Positions 16,697 through 25,741 of a DNA stretch of 64,000 nt are shown here, piece by piece. The notes below the pieces were generated by a model, which was not told the DNA's origin, did no database searches, and was given only the letters and a program-made list of their open reading frames with translations. A program made the position numbers and the translations under genes. This DNA comes from G965267425 sp965267425 (lineage in GTDB: Bacteria; Bacteroidota; Bacteroidia; Flavobacteriales_E; Vicingaceae): NCBI GenBank assembly GCA_965267425.1, contig OZ253959.1:62001-126000 (forward strand), written 5' to 3'. Position 1 is the first letter of the stretch, and the number at the start of each line of letters is the position of its first letter.

Positions 16697-17713
16697 TTAT
16701 TGAATTACGTCTCGAAACTGCTCTAAAAAGCGCATGTCATTTTCGAAGAACAATCGAAGATCGTTGATGCCAAATTTGAGCATGGCTATTCGTTCAATGC
16801 CCATTCCAAAAGCATATCCCGAGTACATATCCGGATCGATGTTGCAATTTTGAAGTACATTGGGATCAACCATGCCACAGCCCAGAATTTCAACGTATCC
16901 GGTATACTTACAGACATTACATCCTTTTCCTCCGCAAATATTACACGAAATGTCCATTTCAGCAGAAGGTTCTGTAAAAGGAAAATACGACGGCCGAAGT
17001 CTGATATCCGTGGATGAACCAAACATTTCACGTGAGAATTGAAGCAAAGTATATTTCAAATCGGCAAACGAAACTTTTTTATCAATGTATAGTCCTTCTA
17101 CCTGATGAAATATGCAATGCGCTCGCGCGGATATGGCTTCATTTCGAAATACCCTTCCTGGTGATATTGTGCGAATAGGTGGTTTTTGAGACTCCATAAC
17201 CCTCACCTGTACGGAAGATGTATGCGTTCTTAACGCGTGATCCTTGTCAATGAAAAAGGTGTCCTGCATATCTCTTGCAGGGTGTTCTTCCGGAAAGTTC
17301 AATGCAGAGAAATTGTGCCAATCATCTTCTATTTCTGGACCTTCGGAAATCGTGAACCCCATTCGATTGAAGATGCCGTTAATTTCATTTCTAACCAATG
17401 ATAGAGGATGACGGCCACCCAAATACTGTGAAACAGGACGTGTTAAGTCATATTCATTTCCGTTGCTCCCCTCATTTGAATTTGAGGCCTTAGCCAACGA
17501 ATTCACCTTATCCTGTGCCAGGTTTTTTAATTTGTTCAATTCCTGACCTAACGCTTTCTTTTCTTCCGGAGACAGCAATTTAAATTCACTGAAAAGGCGT
17601 TTAATTTCTCCTTTTGACCCTAAAAATTTGATCCTGAAATCCTCTATTTCCTTTACATTTTTGGAAACAAAAGATTCAATTTCTTTGATTTTCGCCTCTA
17701 TTTCTTGCTTCAT
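16697..17713 (-). CDS. pheS: Phenylalanyl-tRNA synthetase alpha subunit
   Basis: PheS forms the alpha2beta2 phenylalanyl-tRNA synthetase with PheT, which is not in this window. The 338-residue protein has an N-terminal coiled-coil tRNA-binding arm (about 1-85), then the class II catalytic core. That core has motif 2 around FRNEAISARAHCIFHQVEGLYI and motif 3 in GMGIERIAMLKFGINDLRLF. The Phe-binding segment GSYAFG-like SGYAFGMG is normal. A CxxC cluster (CNICGGKGCNVCKYTG, about 260-275) is as seen in many bacterial PheS proteins. The start ATG is at 17713. Confidence 0.96.
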   Translation of the reverse strand: MKQEIEAKIKEIESFVSKNVKEIEDFRIKFLGSKGEIKRLFSEFKLLSPEEKKALGQELNKLKNLAQDKVNSLAKASNSNEGSNGNEYDLTRPVSQYLGGRHPLSLVRNEINGIFNRMGFTISEGPEIEDDWHNFSALNFPEEHPARDMQDTFFIDKDHALRTHTSSVQVRVMESQKPPIRTISPGRVFRNEAISARAHCIFHQVEGLYIDKKVSFADLKYTLLQFSREMFGSSTDIRLRPSYFPFTEPSAEMDISCNICGGKGCNVCKYTGYVEILGCGMVDPNVLQNCNIDPDMYSGYAFGMGIERIAMLKFGINDLRLFFENDMRFLEQFRDVIQ

Positions 17714-17803
17714 GACAAGATATTCACAATTGTTAAAAAAATAATTTCTTAACTTTGATAGCTGTCGCTATTTGTGGCAATATTAAGAATTATAGGACAA
17801 ATT

Positions 17804-18259
17804 ATGAATAAGCTAATCGTATTGGGCTGCATTATAGCAGTGATGTTTGGGACCAATTCCTGTAAAAAAGAAGTTTCTCCGAATTTAATCATTACCGTAA
17901 GGGATACATCAAACATGGCTGTAGCAGGCGCTGAAGTATATACACATCCTGATTGGGTGTGGGAGCCATACAAGAAAAACCCTATCCTGGATTCAACCAG
18001 AATCAATGATGCATTTGTGAAAGTTGGAATTACGAATTCATCTGGTCAAGTTGAGTTTGCCTATCCTTATTCTGCTGTTTTAGACATTGTTGCCTTTGGC
18101 TATATCACTAGTGTGGATTCGTCTACTGGAATCATTGATAGTACTGAAAAGTGGTCTGGAAAAACCATTGCCAAATTTGAGTCTAAGCAATTAAAAGAAG
18201 ACGAAGAAAACAACTTCAATTCGACTGTAATTCTTGATCTTCAAAACTGGACTCAGTGA
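17804..18259 (+). CDS. Hypothetical lipoprotein with carboxypeptidase-regulatory-like fold
   Basis: This 151-residue protein has a lipoprotein signal (lipobox TNSC, Cys ~20), so it is membrane anchored. The remainder (LIITVRDTSNMAVAGAEVYT, then NSSGQVEFAYPYSAVLDIVAFGY) resembles the beta-sandwich carboxypeptidase-regulatory or CnaB-type domain, in which an exposed 'A-G-A-x-V' strand and a 'G-x-V-x-F' turn recur. The ATG at 17804 is chosen because it gives a proper signal peptide. It is isolated between pheS and a convergent small gene. Function is unknown. Confidence 0.65.
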   Translation: MNKLIVLGCIIAVMFGTNSCKKEVSPNLIITVRDTSNMAVAGAEVYTHPDWVWEPYKKNPILDSTRINDAFVKVGITNSSGQVEFAYPYSAVLDIVAFGYITSVDSSTGIIDSTEKWSGKTIAKFESKQLKEDEENNFNSTVILDLQNWTQ

Positions 18260-18278
18260 TCATTTGATGATCAATGGG

Positions 18279-18617
18279 CTAGCTTGGCAAATCAAAATAT
18301 TCAATTACCGCAGATTTCATTAAAATTTCCTGATCCTTCGTAGAAAGGTGGGGTAATTTTTGCGTTGCTTCCCAATGAGGCCATCCATCTTCGTCTCTGC
18401 CTTTGTAAAGAAAATATCCATATTTCATTAGCACAGTACAAACAGCCACGTGGATGATGTCCACTTTTTGATCTTTGCTAAACTTTTCCCTACTCTTCCC
18501 TAATTCTTGCAAACCGATCAGGTATAACACATCCTGCACTTCTTCTGCACCGGGAAATGCGTTATGAACATGCTTCAAAACTTGTCTCCACTTCAGGTTC
18601 AACTCTAGCTCTTCCAT
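18279..18617 (-). CDS. Conserved hypothetical cytosolic protein (112 aa)
   Basis: I do not recognise a named family. The protein is soluble, acidic and helix-rich, with no signal peptide. Notable segments are FPGAEEVQDVLYLIGLQELG, DIIHVAVCTVLMKYGYF and the aromatic DEDGWPHWEATQ. It converges on the lipoprotein at 17804 (20 bases) and is divergent from cvpA, whose start is about 50 bases away. Codon usage looks native, and the organised hydrophobic pattern supports a real gene. Confidence 0.65.
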   Translation of the reverse strand: MEELELNLKWRQVLKHVHNAFPGAEEVQDVLYLIGLQELGKSREKFSKDQKVDIIHVAVCTVLMKYGYFLYKGRDEDGWPHWEATQKLPHLSTKDQEILMKSAVIEYFDLPS

Positions 18618-18647
18618 GGTGTAAATTTAGTGTATTGGGATATATTA

Positions 18648-18655
18648 TATATTTG
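18648..18655 (+). promoter_or_regulatory. -7 promoter box upstream of cvpA
   Basis: TATATTTG matches TAnnTTTG. It overlaps an in-frame TTG (18653), which argues that translation begins at the next TTG (18668). Confidence 0.4.
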
Positions 18656-18667
18656 AAAAAAACGATT

Positions 18668-19147
18668 TTGAATTACGTTGATCTAGCCGTCATTATCATT
18701 TTAGGACTCATTGGGTTCAAAGGGTTTCGTCGTGGTTTAATATCTGAAGTCCTCGCTTTAGTGGGTCTATTTCTCGCCATTTATGGAGGTTCTAAACTCT
18801 CGGTGTGGTGCAGTGAGATGTTGGCTCAGTATGTCGACATTGCCCCTTTAGCACTTACCATCATTTCCTTTACCTTATTGTTCATCACCATTATTTTGGT
18901 TATTCAATACCTGGGAAAATTGCTGACAAAATTGATCAAAATTGCAGCACTTGGAATCATCAATCGGATTTTGGGGACTGTTTTTGCTTTATTGAAAGGT
19001 ATATTGATCTGCGGATTAATTTGCTTTGCAATTGCCGCTATAAATCAACGAATTACCCTTATTCCTGATGATTATTTAGCTGATTCCTTCTTATTTCAGC
19101 CGTTGAAGGATATCATTGATCTATTGACCTCTTTTGTTGGTGCTTAA
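18668..19147 (+). CDS. CvpA family inner-membrane protein
   Basis: CvpA-family proteins have four transmembrane helices and in Enterobacteria affect colicin V export and envelope robustness. Here the N-terminus NYVDLAVIIILGLIGFKGFR, then RGLISE, matches the family closely, and the hydrophobic blocks near residues 5-25, 28-45, 65-85 and 100-125 support four helices. TTG 18668 (giving the MNYVDL start typical of the family) is preferred; TTG 18653 would overlap the promoter box. It converges on pgk with a 9-base gap. The molecular role in this organism is unknown. Confidence 0.82.
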   Translation: MNYVDLAVIIILGLIGFKGFRRGLISEVLALVGLFLAIYGGSKLSVWCSEMLAQYVDIAPLALTIISFTLLFITIILVIQYLGKLLTKLIKIAALGIINRILGTVFALLKGILICGLICFAIAAINQRITLIPDDYLADSFLFQPLKDIIDLLTSFVGA

Positions 19148-19156
19148 AATTGCCTT

Positions 19157-20347
19157 TTAGTTGTTCATTGCTGCAATTCCTGGCAATTCTTTTCCTTCCA
19201 AAAATTCCAACAACGCACCTCCTCCCGTGGACACATAACTCACTTGATCAGCCATCTTAAATTTATTGACTGCCGCTACGCTATCTCCACCGCCAACTAA
19301 TGAAAATGCCCCTTCGGACGTTGCTTCACATACAGCTTCACCAACTTGCTTGGTGCCATCGGCAAAATTGTCAAACTCAAAAACGCCCATTGGACCATTC
19401 CACAAAATGGTTGAAGAGTTTTTGATGATTTCATTGATTTCGTTTGCGGATTCAGGACCAATATCCAAACCCATCCATCCGTCTTCAATTTCACCAACTG
19501 CACATAGTTTTTTGGCAGCATCATTGTCAAACTTTTCTGCAACAGCGGCATCTTTAGGAATATAAACTTCCACTCCATGGTTTTTGGCCATTTCCAAAAC
19601 ATCCAATGACAATTGCAACTTATCATCCTCAACCAAAGAGTTACCAACCTTCCCTCCTTGTGCTTTCACAAAAGAAAAAATCATGCCTCCTCCAATAATG
19701 AGATTGTCGATTTTAGGCAGTAGTTGTTCAATGATGGTAATTTTCGTGGATACTTTAGCGCCGCCAAGAATGGCGGTAACAGGCTTTTTGCCCTCAGACA
19801 AGATCTTGTTAACACTTTCGATTTCGTTTTCCATCAGGTAACCAAAACACTTATTTTCTCCAAAAAACCTAGCAATGATACTCGTAGAGGCATGTGCTCG
19901 GTGAGCTGTTCCAAAAGCGTCATTGATATAAAAATCTCCAAGCTTTGACAACGCTTCTGCAAATGATTCCGTTCCCATTTTTTCATGCTTATGGAAACGC
20001 AGGTTTTCAAGCAATACAATTTCTCCTTGCCCCGCTTTTTCAACCACTTTCATGGCCTCCTCGCCAACACAATCTGTGGCAAAATGTACGGGTGTAGACG
20101 CCAAAGATTTCAATTCGTCAACGATGTGCTCCAATGAGAACTTTTTGTCAAACCCATCCTTAGGTCTGCCCAAATGGGACATAAGAATAGCTGTTCCGCC
20201 ATCGTTCAATACTTTTTGAATTGTAGGAAGGGCGGCACGTATGCGTGTATTGTCACGAACGTTAAAATTTTCATCCAATGGTACATTGAAATCTACTCGG
20301 ATAAGTACTTTTTGGTTTCCGAAATCTATCGTATCAATTTTTTTCAT
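19157..20347 (-). CDS. pgk: Phosphoglycerate kinase
   Basis: PGK interconverts 1,3-bisphosphoglycerate + ADP and 3-phosphoglycerate + ATP in glycolysis and gluconeogenesis. The ~396-residue monomer has the signature KVLIRVDFNVPLDENF, the substrate-binding HLGRPKDGFD, LLENLRFH, the hinge region, and the nucleotide-binding GGAKVSTKI and GGGDSVAAVNKF segments. The start at 20347 (MKKIDTIDF) is preferred to an ATG three codons earlier because it matches family N-termini. It is divergently transcribed from the M20 peptidase gene and has a TAAATTTG -7 box upstream. Confidence 0.96.
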   Translation of the reverse strand: MKKIDTIDFGNQKVLIRVDFNVPLDENFNVRDNTRIRAALPTIQKVLNDGGTAILMSHLGRPKDGFDKKFSLEHIVDELKSLASTPVHFATDCVGEEAMKVVEKAGQGEIVLLENLRFHKHEKMGTESFAEALSKLGDFYINDAFGTAHRAHASTSIIARFFGENKCFGYLMENEIESVNKILSEGKKPVTAILGGAKVSTKITIIEQLLPKIDNLIIGGGMIFSFVKAQGGKVGNSLVEDDKLQLSLDVLEMAKNHGVEVYIPKDAAVAEKFDNDAAKKLCAVGEIEDGWMGLDIGPESANEINEIIKNSSTILWNGPMGVFEFDNFADGTKQVGEAVCEATSEGAFSLVGGGDSVAAVNKFKMADQVSYVSTGGGALLEFLEGKELPGIAAMNN

Positions 20348-20379
20348 GGTCTGCATTCGTATTGTAGAAAATAACCGCG

Positions 20380-20387
20380 CAAATTTA
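20380..20387 (-). promoter_or_regulatory. -7 promoter box of pgk
   Basis: On the minus strand this reads TAAATTTG, a perfect TAnnTTTG match 32 bases upstream of the pgk ATG. It forms a divergent pair with the box at 20400. Confidence 0.55.
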
Positions 20388-20399
20388 CTTCGTTATTTA

Positions 20400-20407
20400 T
20401 ACTTTTG
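20400..20407 (+). promoter_or_regulatory. -7 promoter box of the M20 peptidase gene
   Basis: TACTTTTG matches TAnnTTTG and lies 30 bases upstream of the ATG at 20438, back to back with the pgk box. Confidence 0.5.
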
Positions 20408-20437
20408 GCTTTCTCAACAAAAGATATTTCCAACATC

Positions 20438-21805
20438 ATGAGTGATATTCAAAATTACATCAATCAAAACCGTCAACGATTTTTAGAAGAACTGTTTGCA
20501 TTGCTTCGCCTTCCTTCCGTGAGTGCAGATCCAGCTTATAAAAATGATGTGTTACAAACCGCTGAAGTTGTCAAACAAGGTTTATTGGATGCCGGCGCTG
20601 ATGTAGCCGAAGTGTGTGAAACCACTGGTTATCCGGTTGTTTATGGCGAAAAAATGGTGGATCCTTCTAAGCCAACAGTTCTCGTATATGGCCACTATGA
20701 TGTTCAGCCTGCTGATCCAGTTGAGCTTTGGAGTTCACCTCCATTTGAGCCCGAGGTTCGAAACGAAAAAATTTATGCCCGAGGCTCTGCGGATGACAAA
20801 GGGCAATTCTATATGCATGTGAAAGCCTTGGAAGTCATGTTGCAAACAGGAGGGCTTCCTTGTAACATCAAATTCATGATTGAAGGCGAAGAAGAAGTTG
20901 GATCTTCAAGCCTTGAAGGATTTGTAAAGCAAAATAAAGAGCGGCTTAAAGCGGATGTGATTTTAATTTCGGATACATCTTTGATTGCCAATGATGTTCC
21001 GTCGTTGACTGTTGGATTGCGTGGATTGAGTTATGTTGAAGTTGAAGTCACCGGGCCGAATAAAGATTTACACTCCGGAGTATATGGCGGTGCTGTGGTA
21101 AACCCAATTAACGCATTGACCAACATGATTTCTTCACTCACAGATGAAAACAATCATATTACCATTCCAGGGTTTTATGATGATGTGTTAGACGTCAGTG
21201 CAGAAGAGAGAAAAGCCATGAACGAAGCGCCGTTTGATGAAGGTGACTACAAAGCCGGGTTAGGTGTGGATGCTGTGGATGGTGAAAAAGGATATACCTC
21301 TTTGGAGCGCACTTCCATTCGCCCCAGTTTGGATGTCAATGGAATTTGGGGTGGTTATATTGGTGAAGGAGCCAAAACGGTACTTCCGTCAAAAGCGTCT
21401 GCTAAAATTTCCATGCGCCTAGTTCCCAACCAAAACTCTGAGAAAGTAACGGATATGTTTCAAAAACATTTTGAATCCATTGCTCCTGCGGGAGTTAGCG
21501 TTAAGGTTACACCACACCATGGTGGTGAGCCGTATTTGACGCCCATTGATTTTGCCGGTTATCGTGCTGCAGAAAAAGCCATGCAGGAAAGTTTCAACGC
21601 TAGTGTTATTCCCCAACGTGGTGGCGGAAGTATCCCAATTGTGGCTTTATTTGAGAAAGAGCTGGGATTGAAATCTATTTTGATGGGATTTGGATTGGAT
21701 TCTGATGATATCCACTCTCCAGATGAGCATTACGGTGTCTTCAATTTCTTCAAAGGAATTGAAACCATTCCATTGTTTTACAAGTATTTTGCGGAAGAAA
21801 AATAA
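20438..21805 (+). CDS. M20 family metallopeptidase (dipeptidase)
   Basis: This 455-residue di-zinc peptidase belongs to the M20 family of cytosolic dipeptidases. Metal and catalytic residues are in VYGHYDVQPADPVELW (His and Asp), ARGSADDKGQF (bridging Asp), EGEEEVGSSSLE (general-base Glu), LISDTS (Asp) and DDIHSPDEHY (His). The dimerisation lid domain lies at about residues 195-320, with RLVPNQNSEKV at its boundary. Start ATG 20438 is chosen over an upstream in-frame codon because family homology begins there. It likely cleaves dipeptides from protein turnover or uptake; specificity is not known. Confidence 0.92.
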   Translation: MSDIQNYINQNRQRFLEELFALLRLPSVSADPAYKNDVLQTAEVVKQGLLDAGADVAEVCETTGYPVVYGEKMVDPSKPTVLVYGHYDVQPADPVELWSSPPFEPEVRNEKIYARGSADDKGQFYMHVKALEVMLQTGGLPCNIKFMIEGEEEVGSSSLEGFVKQNKERLKADVILISDTSLIANDVPSLTVGLRGLSYVEVEVTGPNKDLHSGVYGGAVVNPINALTNMISSLTDENNHITIPGFYDDVLDVSAEERKAMNEAPFDEGDYKAGLGVDAVDGEKGYTSLERTSIRPSLDVNGIWGGYIGEGAKTVLPSKASAKISMRLVPNQNSEKVTDMFQKHFESIAPAGVSVKVTPHHGGEPYLTPIDFAGYRAAEKAMQESFNASVIPQRGGGSIPIVALFEKELGLKSILMGFGLDSDDIHSPDEHYGVFNFFKGIETIPLFYKYFAEEK

Positions 21806-21817
21806 ACTTCCAATTTC

Positions 21818-22312
21818 TTAGGAGCCTTTTATTTTTTGTTCAATGGCTGTGGTTGAATAACCTTCCAGAAATGGAATAATCACCACTTCTCCTCCGTTTG
21901 ATTTCACAAAATCCGCACCGGCAATTTGATCGACTGTATAATCGCCGCCTTTGCAAAGCACCTCTGGCTCCACTTTAGTTATCAATTCTTCAGGTGTATG
22001 TTCGTCAAACAATATAACAGCATCAACAAAATGAAGCGATGCTAAAATTAACGCTCTGGAATGTTCATTCTGCAATGGTCTGGAAGGACCTTTATCCAAT
22101 GTTTTTACACTTTCATCACTGTTGAGACCAATCACCAATCGATTTCCTAAATCGGCAGCCTTGGTAAGGTAATCGATATGTCCTTGATGAATGATGTCAA
22201 AACATCCATTGGTAAATACAACACGGTCTCCGTTGAATTTCCATCGTTTTCTGAGAAAGGAAAATTCTTCAATGGAAATAATTTTATGCGATACAATGCT
22301 AAAGTTGTTCAT
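21818..22312 (-). CDS. rfaE2: D-glycero-beta-D-manno-heptose 1-phosphate adenylyltransferase (stand-alone RfaE2)
   Basis: The 164-residue nucleotidyltransferase has the cytidylyltransferase-like TNGCFDIIHQGHIDYL with the HxGH motif (HQGH), plus LNSDESVKTLDKGPSRP and CKGGDYTVDQI. These features match the C-terminal domain of HldE, which makes ADP-heptose for the LPS core. It is a separate gene here, without the HldE kinase half. It is the last gene of a minus-strand group panC-panD-membrane protein-rfaE2 and overlaps the upstream gene by 14 bases. This arrangement is common in Bacteroidota. Confidence 0.9.
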   Translation of the reverse strand: MNNFSIVSHKIISIEEFSFLRKRWKFNGDRVVFTNGCFDIIHQGHIDYLTKAADLGNRLVIGLNSDESVKTLDKGPSRPLQNEHSRALILASLHFVDAVILFDEHTPEELITKVEPEVLCKGGDYTVDQIAGADFVKSNGGEVVIIPFLEGYSTTAIEQKIKGS

Positions 22313-23315
22313 TGGCCAAAGAAGATTGTTTTTTTCTGCCTAAAAAATAGATCCACACCAAAGATATGGAACCGGCAAACATGGTTAAAATCGTTTGAGA
22401 CGTGTGCACAATAGCCGCAAAAGACAAAGCCGGCCCCTGTGCAATTCCTAATATTCCCAATCCTAAAGAAACAACAATATGATAGGCTCCTACTCCACCG
22501 TTCACCGGCACCGCCATTCCAAACCCTCCCACGGCCAATATAAATAGTCCATCAACCAATGTTAAATGTGCGGTAGTGGATAGTGAGAAGAAACACACAT
22601 AGGTCATAAAAAAATACAGAATCCAAATGATCAGGGTATATGCTACGAAGGTTCTTTTTTTCTTGAGTTTACCAACCGATTTCAACCCTTCCTTTATGCC
22701 CAGCCAAAACGTATAAATCTTTTGTGTGAATTGATATTTGTGCATGTATTTCTTGAACAAATACCACCCAACGACAAGCATTAATAAACCAACTACTAAT
22801 ATGAGGATCAGGGGTCCTAAGCCCAGGCTGTTTTTCAGACGTTCATAAAACAAATCATAAAAGAATGCTCCGAACAAATCTAACTTCAACACAATGGTTA
22901 ATCCAGTAACCGTAAATAACATGATGAAATCAATAACTCGTTCTAAAATGACTGTGCCAAACAATTTATTCACCGGAATTTTTTCCAGTTGATTCATGGT
23001 GGTGCACCGTGTGATTTCACCAATTCTTGGAATAGCCAGGTTTGCAAAATATCCAATGATCACGGAAGCCACACTTCCTGAAAGTTTAGGAGTATATCCC
23101 ATGGGTTCCAACAAAATTAACCACCGATATCCTCTTGCCACATAGGCAAAAAAACCGAGCACCATAGAAAGCACTACCCATGAATAATCAGCGCCACGTA
23201 AGTCTTCGAGAAGTTTATTTAAGTCTTGTTCCTTGTACGCCAGGTACAATAGAGTCAACCCAATAAATAAAAACAGCAGGTTTTTTGACGTTTTTAAAAC
23301 GCGCTTTTTATTCAT
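22299..23315 (-). CDS. Lysylphosphatidylglycerol synthase-type transmembrane protein (UPF0104)
   Basis: This 338-residue integral membrane protein has about eight helices and the UPF0104/LPG_synthase_TM pattern, for example RGYRWLILLEPMG, then PRIGEITRCTTMNQLEKI and AVPVNGGVGAYHIVVSLGL. The family flips or transfers lipid-linked groups in some bacteria, but many members have no proven activity and lack the soluble transferase domain. It sits between panD and rfaE2 in one operon and overlaps rfaE2 by 14 bases, giving it an envelope context. Function is inferred only at the family level. Confidence 0.8.
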   Translation of the reverse strand: MNKKRVLKTSKNLLFLFIGLTLLYLAYKEQDLNKLLEDLRGADYSWVVLSMVLGFFAYVARGYRWLILLEPMGYTPKLSGSVASVIIGYFANLAIPRIGEITRCTTMNQLEKIPVNKLFGTVILERVIDFIMLFTVTGLTIVLKLDLFGAFFYDLFYERLKNSLGLGPLILILVVGLLMLVVGWYLFKKYMHKYQFTQKIYTFWLGIKEGLKSVGKLKKKRTFVAYTLIIWILYFFMTYVCFFSLSTTAHLTLVDGLFILAVGGFGMAVPVNGGVGAYHIVVSLGLGILGIAQGPALSFAAIVHTSQTILTMFAGSISLVWIYFLGRKKQSSLANEQL

Positions 23316-23316
23316 G

Positions 23317-23667
23317 CTATTTCAATTTATTTGATGCCGTATCCGGAAAAATTATGGTTGGTTTAAAGGTTTTTGCCTCTTCAAAATCAAGCTGGCAATA
23401 AGAAATGATGATGATGACATCACCTGGTTGAGCCCGTCGTGCAGCTGGGCCATTCAGACATACCTCTCCAGAATCTTTTTTTCCTTTGATGACATATGTT
23501 TCCAGTCGTTCGCCATTGTTCAAATTTACCACCTGCACTTTCTCCCCTTCAATGATATTGGACGCCTCCATCAACGTTTCATCAATGGTTATGCTACCAA
23601 TATAATTCAGGTCTGCATCGGTCACCGTTACGCGGTGAATTTTGGATTTCAATACCTCGATAGTCAT
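23317..23667 (-). CDS. panD: Aspartate 1-decarboxylase precursor
   Basis: PanD decarboxylates aspartate to beta-alanine for pantothenate and CoA synthesis, using a pyruvoyl group made by self-cleavage between Gly24 and Ser25. Here the site is in LNYIGSITIDE, with Gly24-Ser25 when translation starts at the ATG 23667 (MTIEVLKSKIHRV). Downstream signatures are NGPAARRAQPGDVIIIISY. The 116-residue length is normal. It lies directly downstream of panC with 11 bases between, so two pantothenate steps are coupled. The TTG three codons upstream is not favoured. Confidence 0.95.
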   Translation of the reverse strand: MTIEVLKSKIHRVTVTDADLNYIGSITIDETLMEASNIIEGEKVQVVNLNNGERLETYVIKGKKDSGEVCLNGPAARRAQPGDVIIIISYCQLDFEEAKTFKPTIIFPDTASNKLK

Positions 23668-23678
23668 CGCCGGCAAAA

Positions 23679-24536
23679 TTAAGGAAATAATACCATATTG
23701 TCGATTAACCTAACATCCCCAACATGTGCCGCCACACAAGCCGTAACACCACCATGCGAATTCCAATTTTCAATGGAGGTCAGTGTTTTTGAATCTACCA
23801 ATTCAAAGTATTCCAATTGCACATCGTTTTGCGTTTCGTACAATTTGATGATCTGATCTTTTACCCCCTGAACACCTTCCTTAGTTGCCAGTTCTTTGGC
23901 TTTATTCAAACTTTGAAATAACAAGGTGGCTGATTGCTTTTGATCTTGGCTTAAGCGCTCGTTTCTGGAGCTTTTTGCCAAGCCACTTTTTTCCCGAACA
24001 GTGGGTGCCTCAACGATCTCAACCCCTAAGTTTCGGCTATCATTCAACTGTTTGATAATGGCCAATTGTTGAAAGTCTTTTTGCCCGAAATACGCCTTTT
24101 GTGGTTTGACAATCTCAAAAAGTCGCTCAACAACCGTCGCCACTCCATTAAAATGACCCGGTCTAAATGCCCCTTCCATTACCTCGTCCATTCCTTGAAA
24201 GTCGTACGAAACTTTTGGCTTTTCAGGATATATCTCTTGTTCCGAAGGAATGAATACTAAATGACATCCCAACTTTTCAAGCATGGCCATATCGGCACTC
24301 TCATTTCTGGGGTAAGTAGCTAAATCTTGAGCATTGTTAAACTGAATGGGATTGACAAAAATGGAACATACTACCACATCACACTCCTCTAAAGCCTTTT
24401 GAATCAAAGAGGAATGGCCTTCGTGTAATGCACCCATGGTGGGCACAAAACCTATGGACTTTCCTTTGTGCTGGTGGTGAAAATCAGCAACACCAGAAAC
24501 TGTGTGGCATACTTCCATCTTAGCCAGTTTATGCAT
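23679..24536 (-). CDS. panC: Pantothenate synthetase
   Basis: PanC ligates pantoate to beta-alanine, using ATP, in CoA synthesis. The 285-residue protein has the adenylate-forming FVPTMGALHEGHSSLI with its HxGH, then FVNPIQFN and AYFGQKDFQQLAIIKQL. The KMSKS-like loop is REKSGLAKSSRNERLS. In most PanC proteins this loop reads DGLAMSSRN; here Asp is Ser and Met is Lys, an unusual change near the ATP site. The start is ATG 24536, or possibly 24518 (MEVCHTVSG), which fits homologues equally well. panD follows in the same operon. Confidence 0.93.
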   Translation of the reverse strand: MHKLAKMEVCHTVSGVADFHHQHKGKSIGFVPTMGALHEGHSSLIQKALEECDVVVCSIFVNPIQFNNAQDLATYPRNESADMAMLEKLGCHLVFIPSEQEIYPEKPKVSYDFQGMDEVMEGAFRPGHFNGVATVVERLFEIVKPQKAYFGQKDFQQLAIIKQLNDSRNLGVEIVEAPTVREKSGLAKSSRNERLSQDQKQSATLLFQSLNKAKELATKEGVQGVKDQIIKLYETQNDVQLEYFELVDSKTLTSIENWNSHGGVTACVAAHVGDVRLIDNMVLFP

Positions 24537-24543
24537 CCTAAAT

Positions 24544-25722
24544 TTACCGAAAAGCGCTGATACCTGTAATGTCCATTCCGGTAATCAATAAATGGATGTC
24601 GTGCGTTCCTTCGTATGTTATAACAGACTCCAAGTTCATCATGTGACGCATGATGGGATATTCACCCGTGATGCCCATTCCTCCATGAATTTGTCTGGCT
24701 TCACGCGCAATTTTTAATGCCATGTCCACATTGTTTCTTTTAGCCATGGAAATTTGCTGTGTGGTTGCGCGGCCCTCATTTTTTAGTACTCCTAATCGCC
24801 ACGTAAGCATTTGAGCCTTGGTGATTTCCGTTATCATTTCAGACAATTTCTTTTGTACCAATTGGAATGATGCAATAGGCTGATCAAATTGTAAACGTTC
24901 CTGAGCATACCTCAATGCTGAATCGTAGCAATCCAAAGCCGCTCCAATTGTCCCCCAGGCAATACCATATCGTGCTGAATCCAAACAACCCAACGGTGCG
25001 CCCAATCCTGATTTATTCGGCAATAAATTCTCTTTGGGAACCTTAACGTTGTCAAACACCAATTCGCCAGTTTCAGAAGCGCGAAGTGACCATTTACCGT
25101 GTGTAGTTGGGGTGGTAAATCCTTCCATTCCTCTTTCCACTACCAATCCGTGAATTCGTCCACTTTCATCTTTGGCCCAAACCACCGCAACATCCGCAAT
25201 AGGAGCGTTGGTTATCCACATCTTGGCGCCATTTAACAAATAATGATCGCCCTTATCAACAAAATTGGTCACCATGCCTCCCGGGTTTGATCCGTGATCC
25301 GGTTCAGTTAAACCAAAACATCCTATGAATTCTCCCGTTGCCAATTTTGGCAAATATTTTTTTCGTTGTTCTTCGTTTCCATATTGCCAGATCGGATACA
25401 TCACCAATGAACTTTGCACGGACGCCGCAGAACGAATCCCTGAATCACATCTCTCCAACTCCTGCATGATGATACCGTACGAAATCTGATCCAATCCTGG
25501 TCCTCCGTATTCATTTGGAATGTACGGCCCAAATGCTCCAATTTCACCCAAACCTTTTACCAAGTGTTTTGGATATTCTGCTTTCTGCGCATAATCTTCA
25601 ATGATGGGCGACACTTCCTTTTTTACCCAGTCGCGAACGGTTTGGCGAATGAGTTTGTGCTCCTCTGTGAGCAATTCATCCATCATATAATAATCGTGGT
25701 GTTGATACCTATCGTCTGCCAT
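24544..25722 (-). CDS. gcdH: Acyl-CoA dehydrogenase, glutaryl-CoA dehydrogenase type
   Basis: This FAD flavoprotein (392 residues) resembles glutaryl-CoA dehydrogenase along its whole length: NEYGGPGLDQISYG, SGIRSAASVQSSLVMYPI, LTEPDHGSNPGGM, KMWITNAPIADV, RYGIAWG and the catalytic Glu region YEGTHDIHLLITG. GCDH converts glutaryl-CoA to crotonyl-CoA in lysine and tryptophan degradation; the enoyl-CoA hydratase at 2205 could act on such a product. It is a single gene divergent from gltX, with a TAATTTTG promoter box upstream. The glutaryl specificity is inferred from similarity; the ACAD fold itself is certain. Confidence 0.87.
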   Translation of the reverse strand: MADDRYQHHDYYMMDELLTEEHKLIRQTVRDWVKKEVSPIIEDYAQKAEYPKHLVKGLGEIGAFGPYIPNEYGGPGLDQISYGIIMQELERCDSGIRSAASVQSSLVMYPIWQYGNEEQRKKYLPKLATGEFIGCFGLTEPDHGSNPGGMVTNFVDKGDHYLLNGAKMWITNAPIADVAVVWAKDESGRIHGLVVERGMEGFTTPTTHGKWSLRASETGELVFDNVKVPKENLLPNKSGLGAPLGCLDSARYGIAWGTIGAALDCYDSALRYAQERLQFDQPIASFQLVQKKLSEMITEITKAQMLTWRLGVLKNEGRATTQQISMAKRNNVDMALKIAREARQIHGGMGITGEYPIMRHMMNLESVITYEGTHDIHLLITGMDITGISAFR

Positions 25723-25741
25723 AAGTTGGTTTTTGAGAGGC

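Noticed and set aside
17024..17039. CATTTCACGTGAGAAT as another parS site
   Set aside because: Only 11 of 16 positions match and it lies inside pheS coding sequence.
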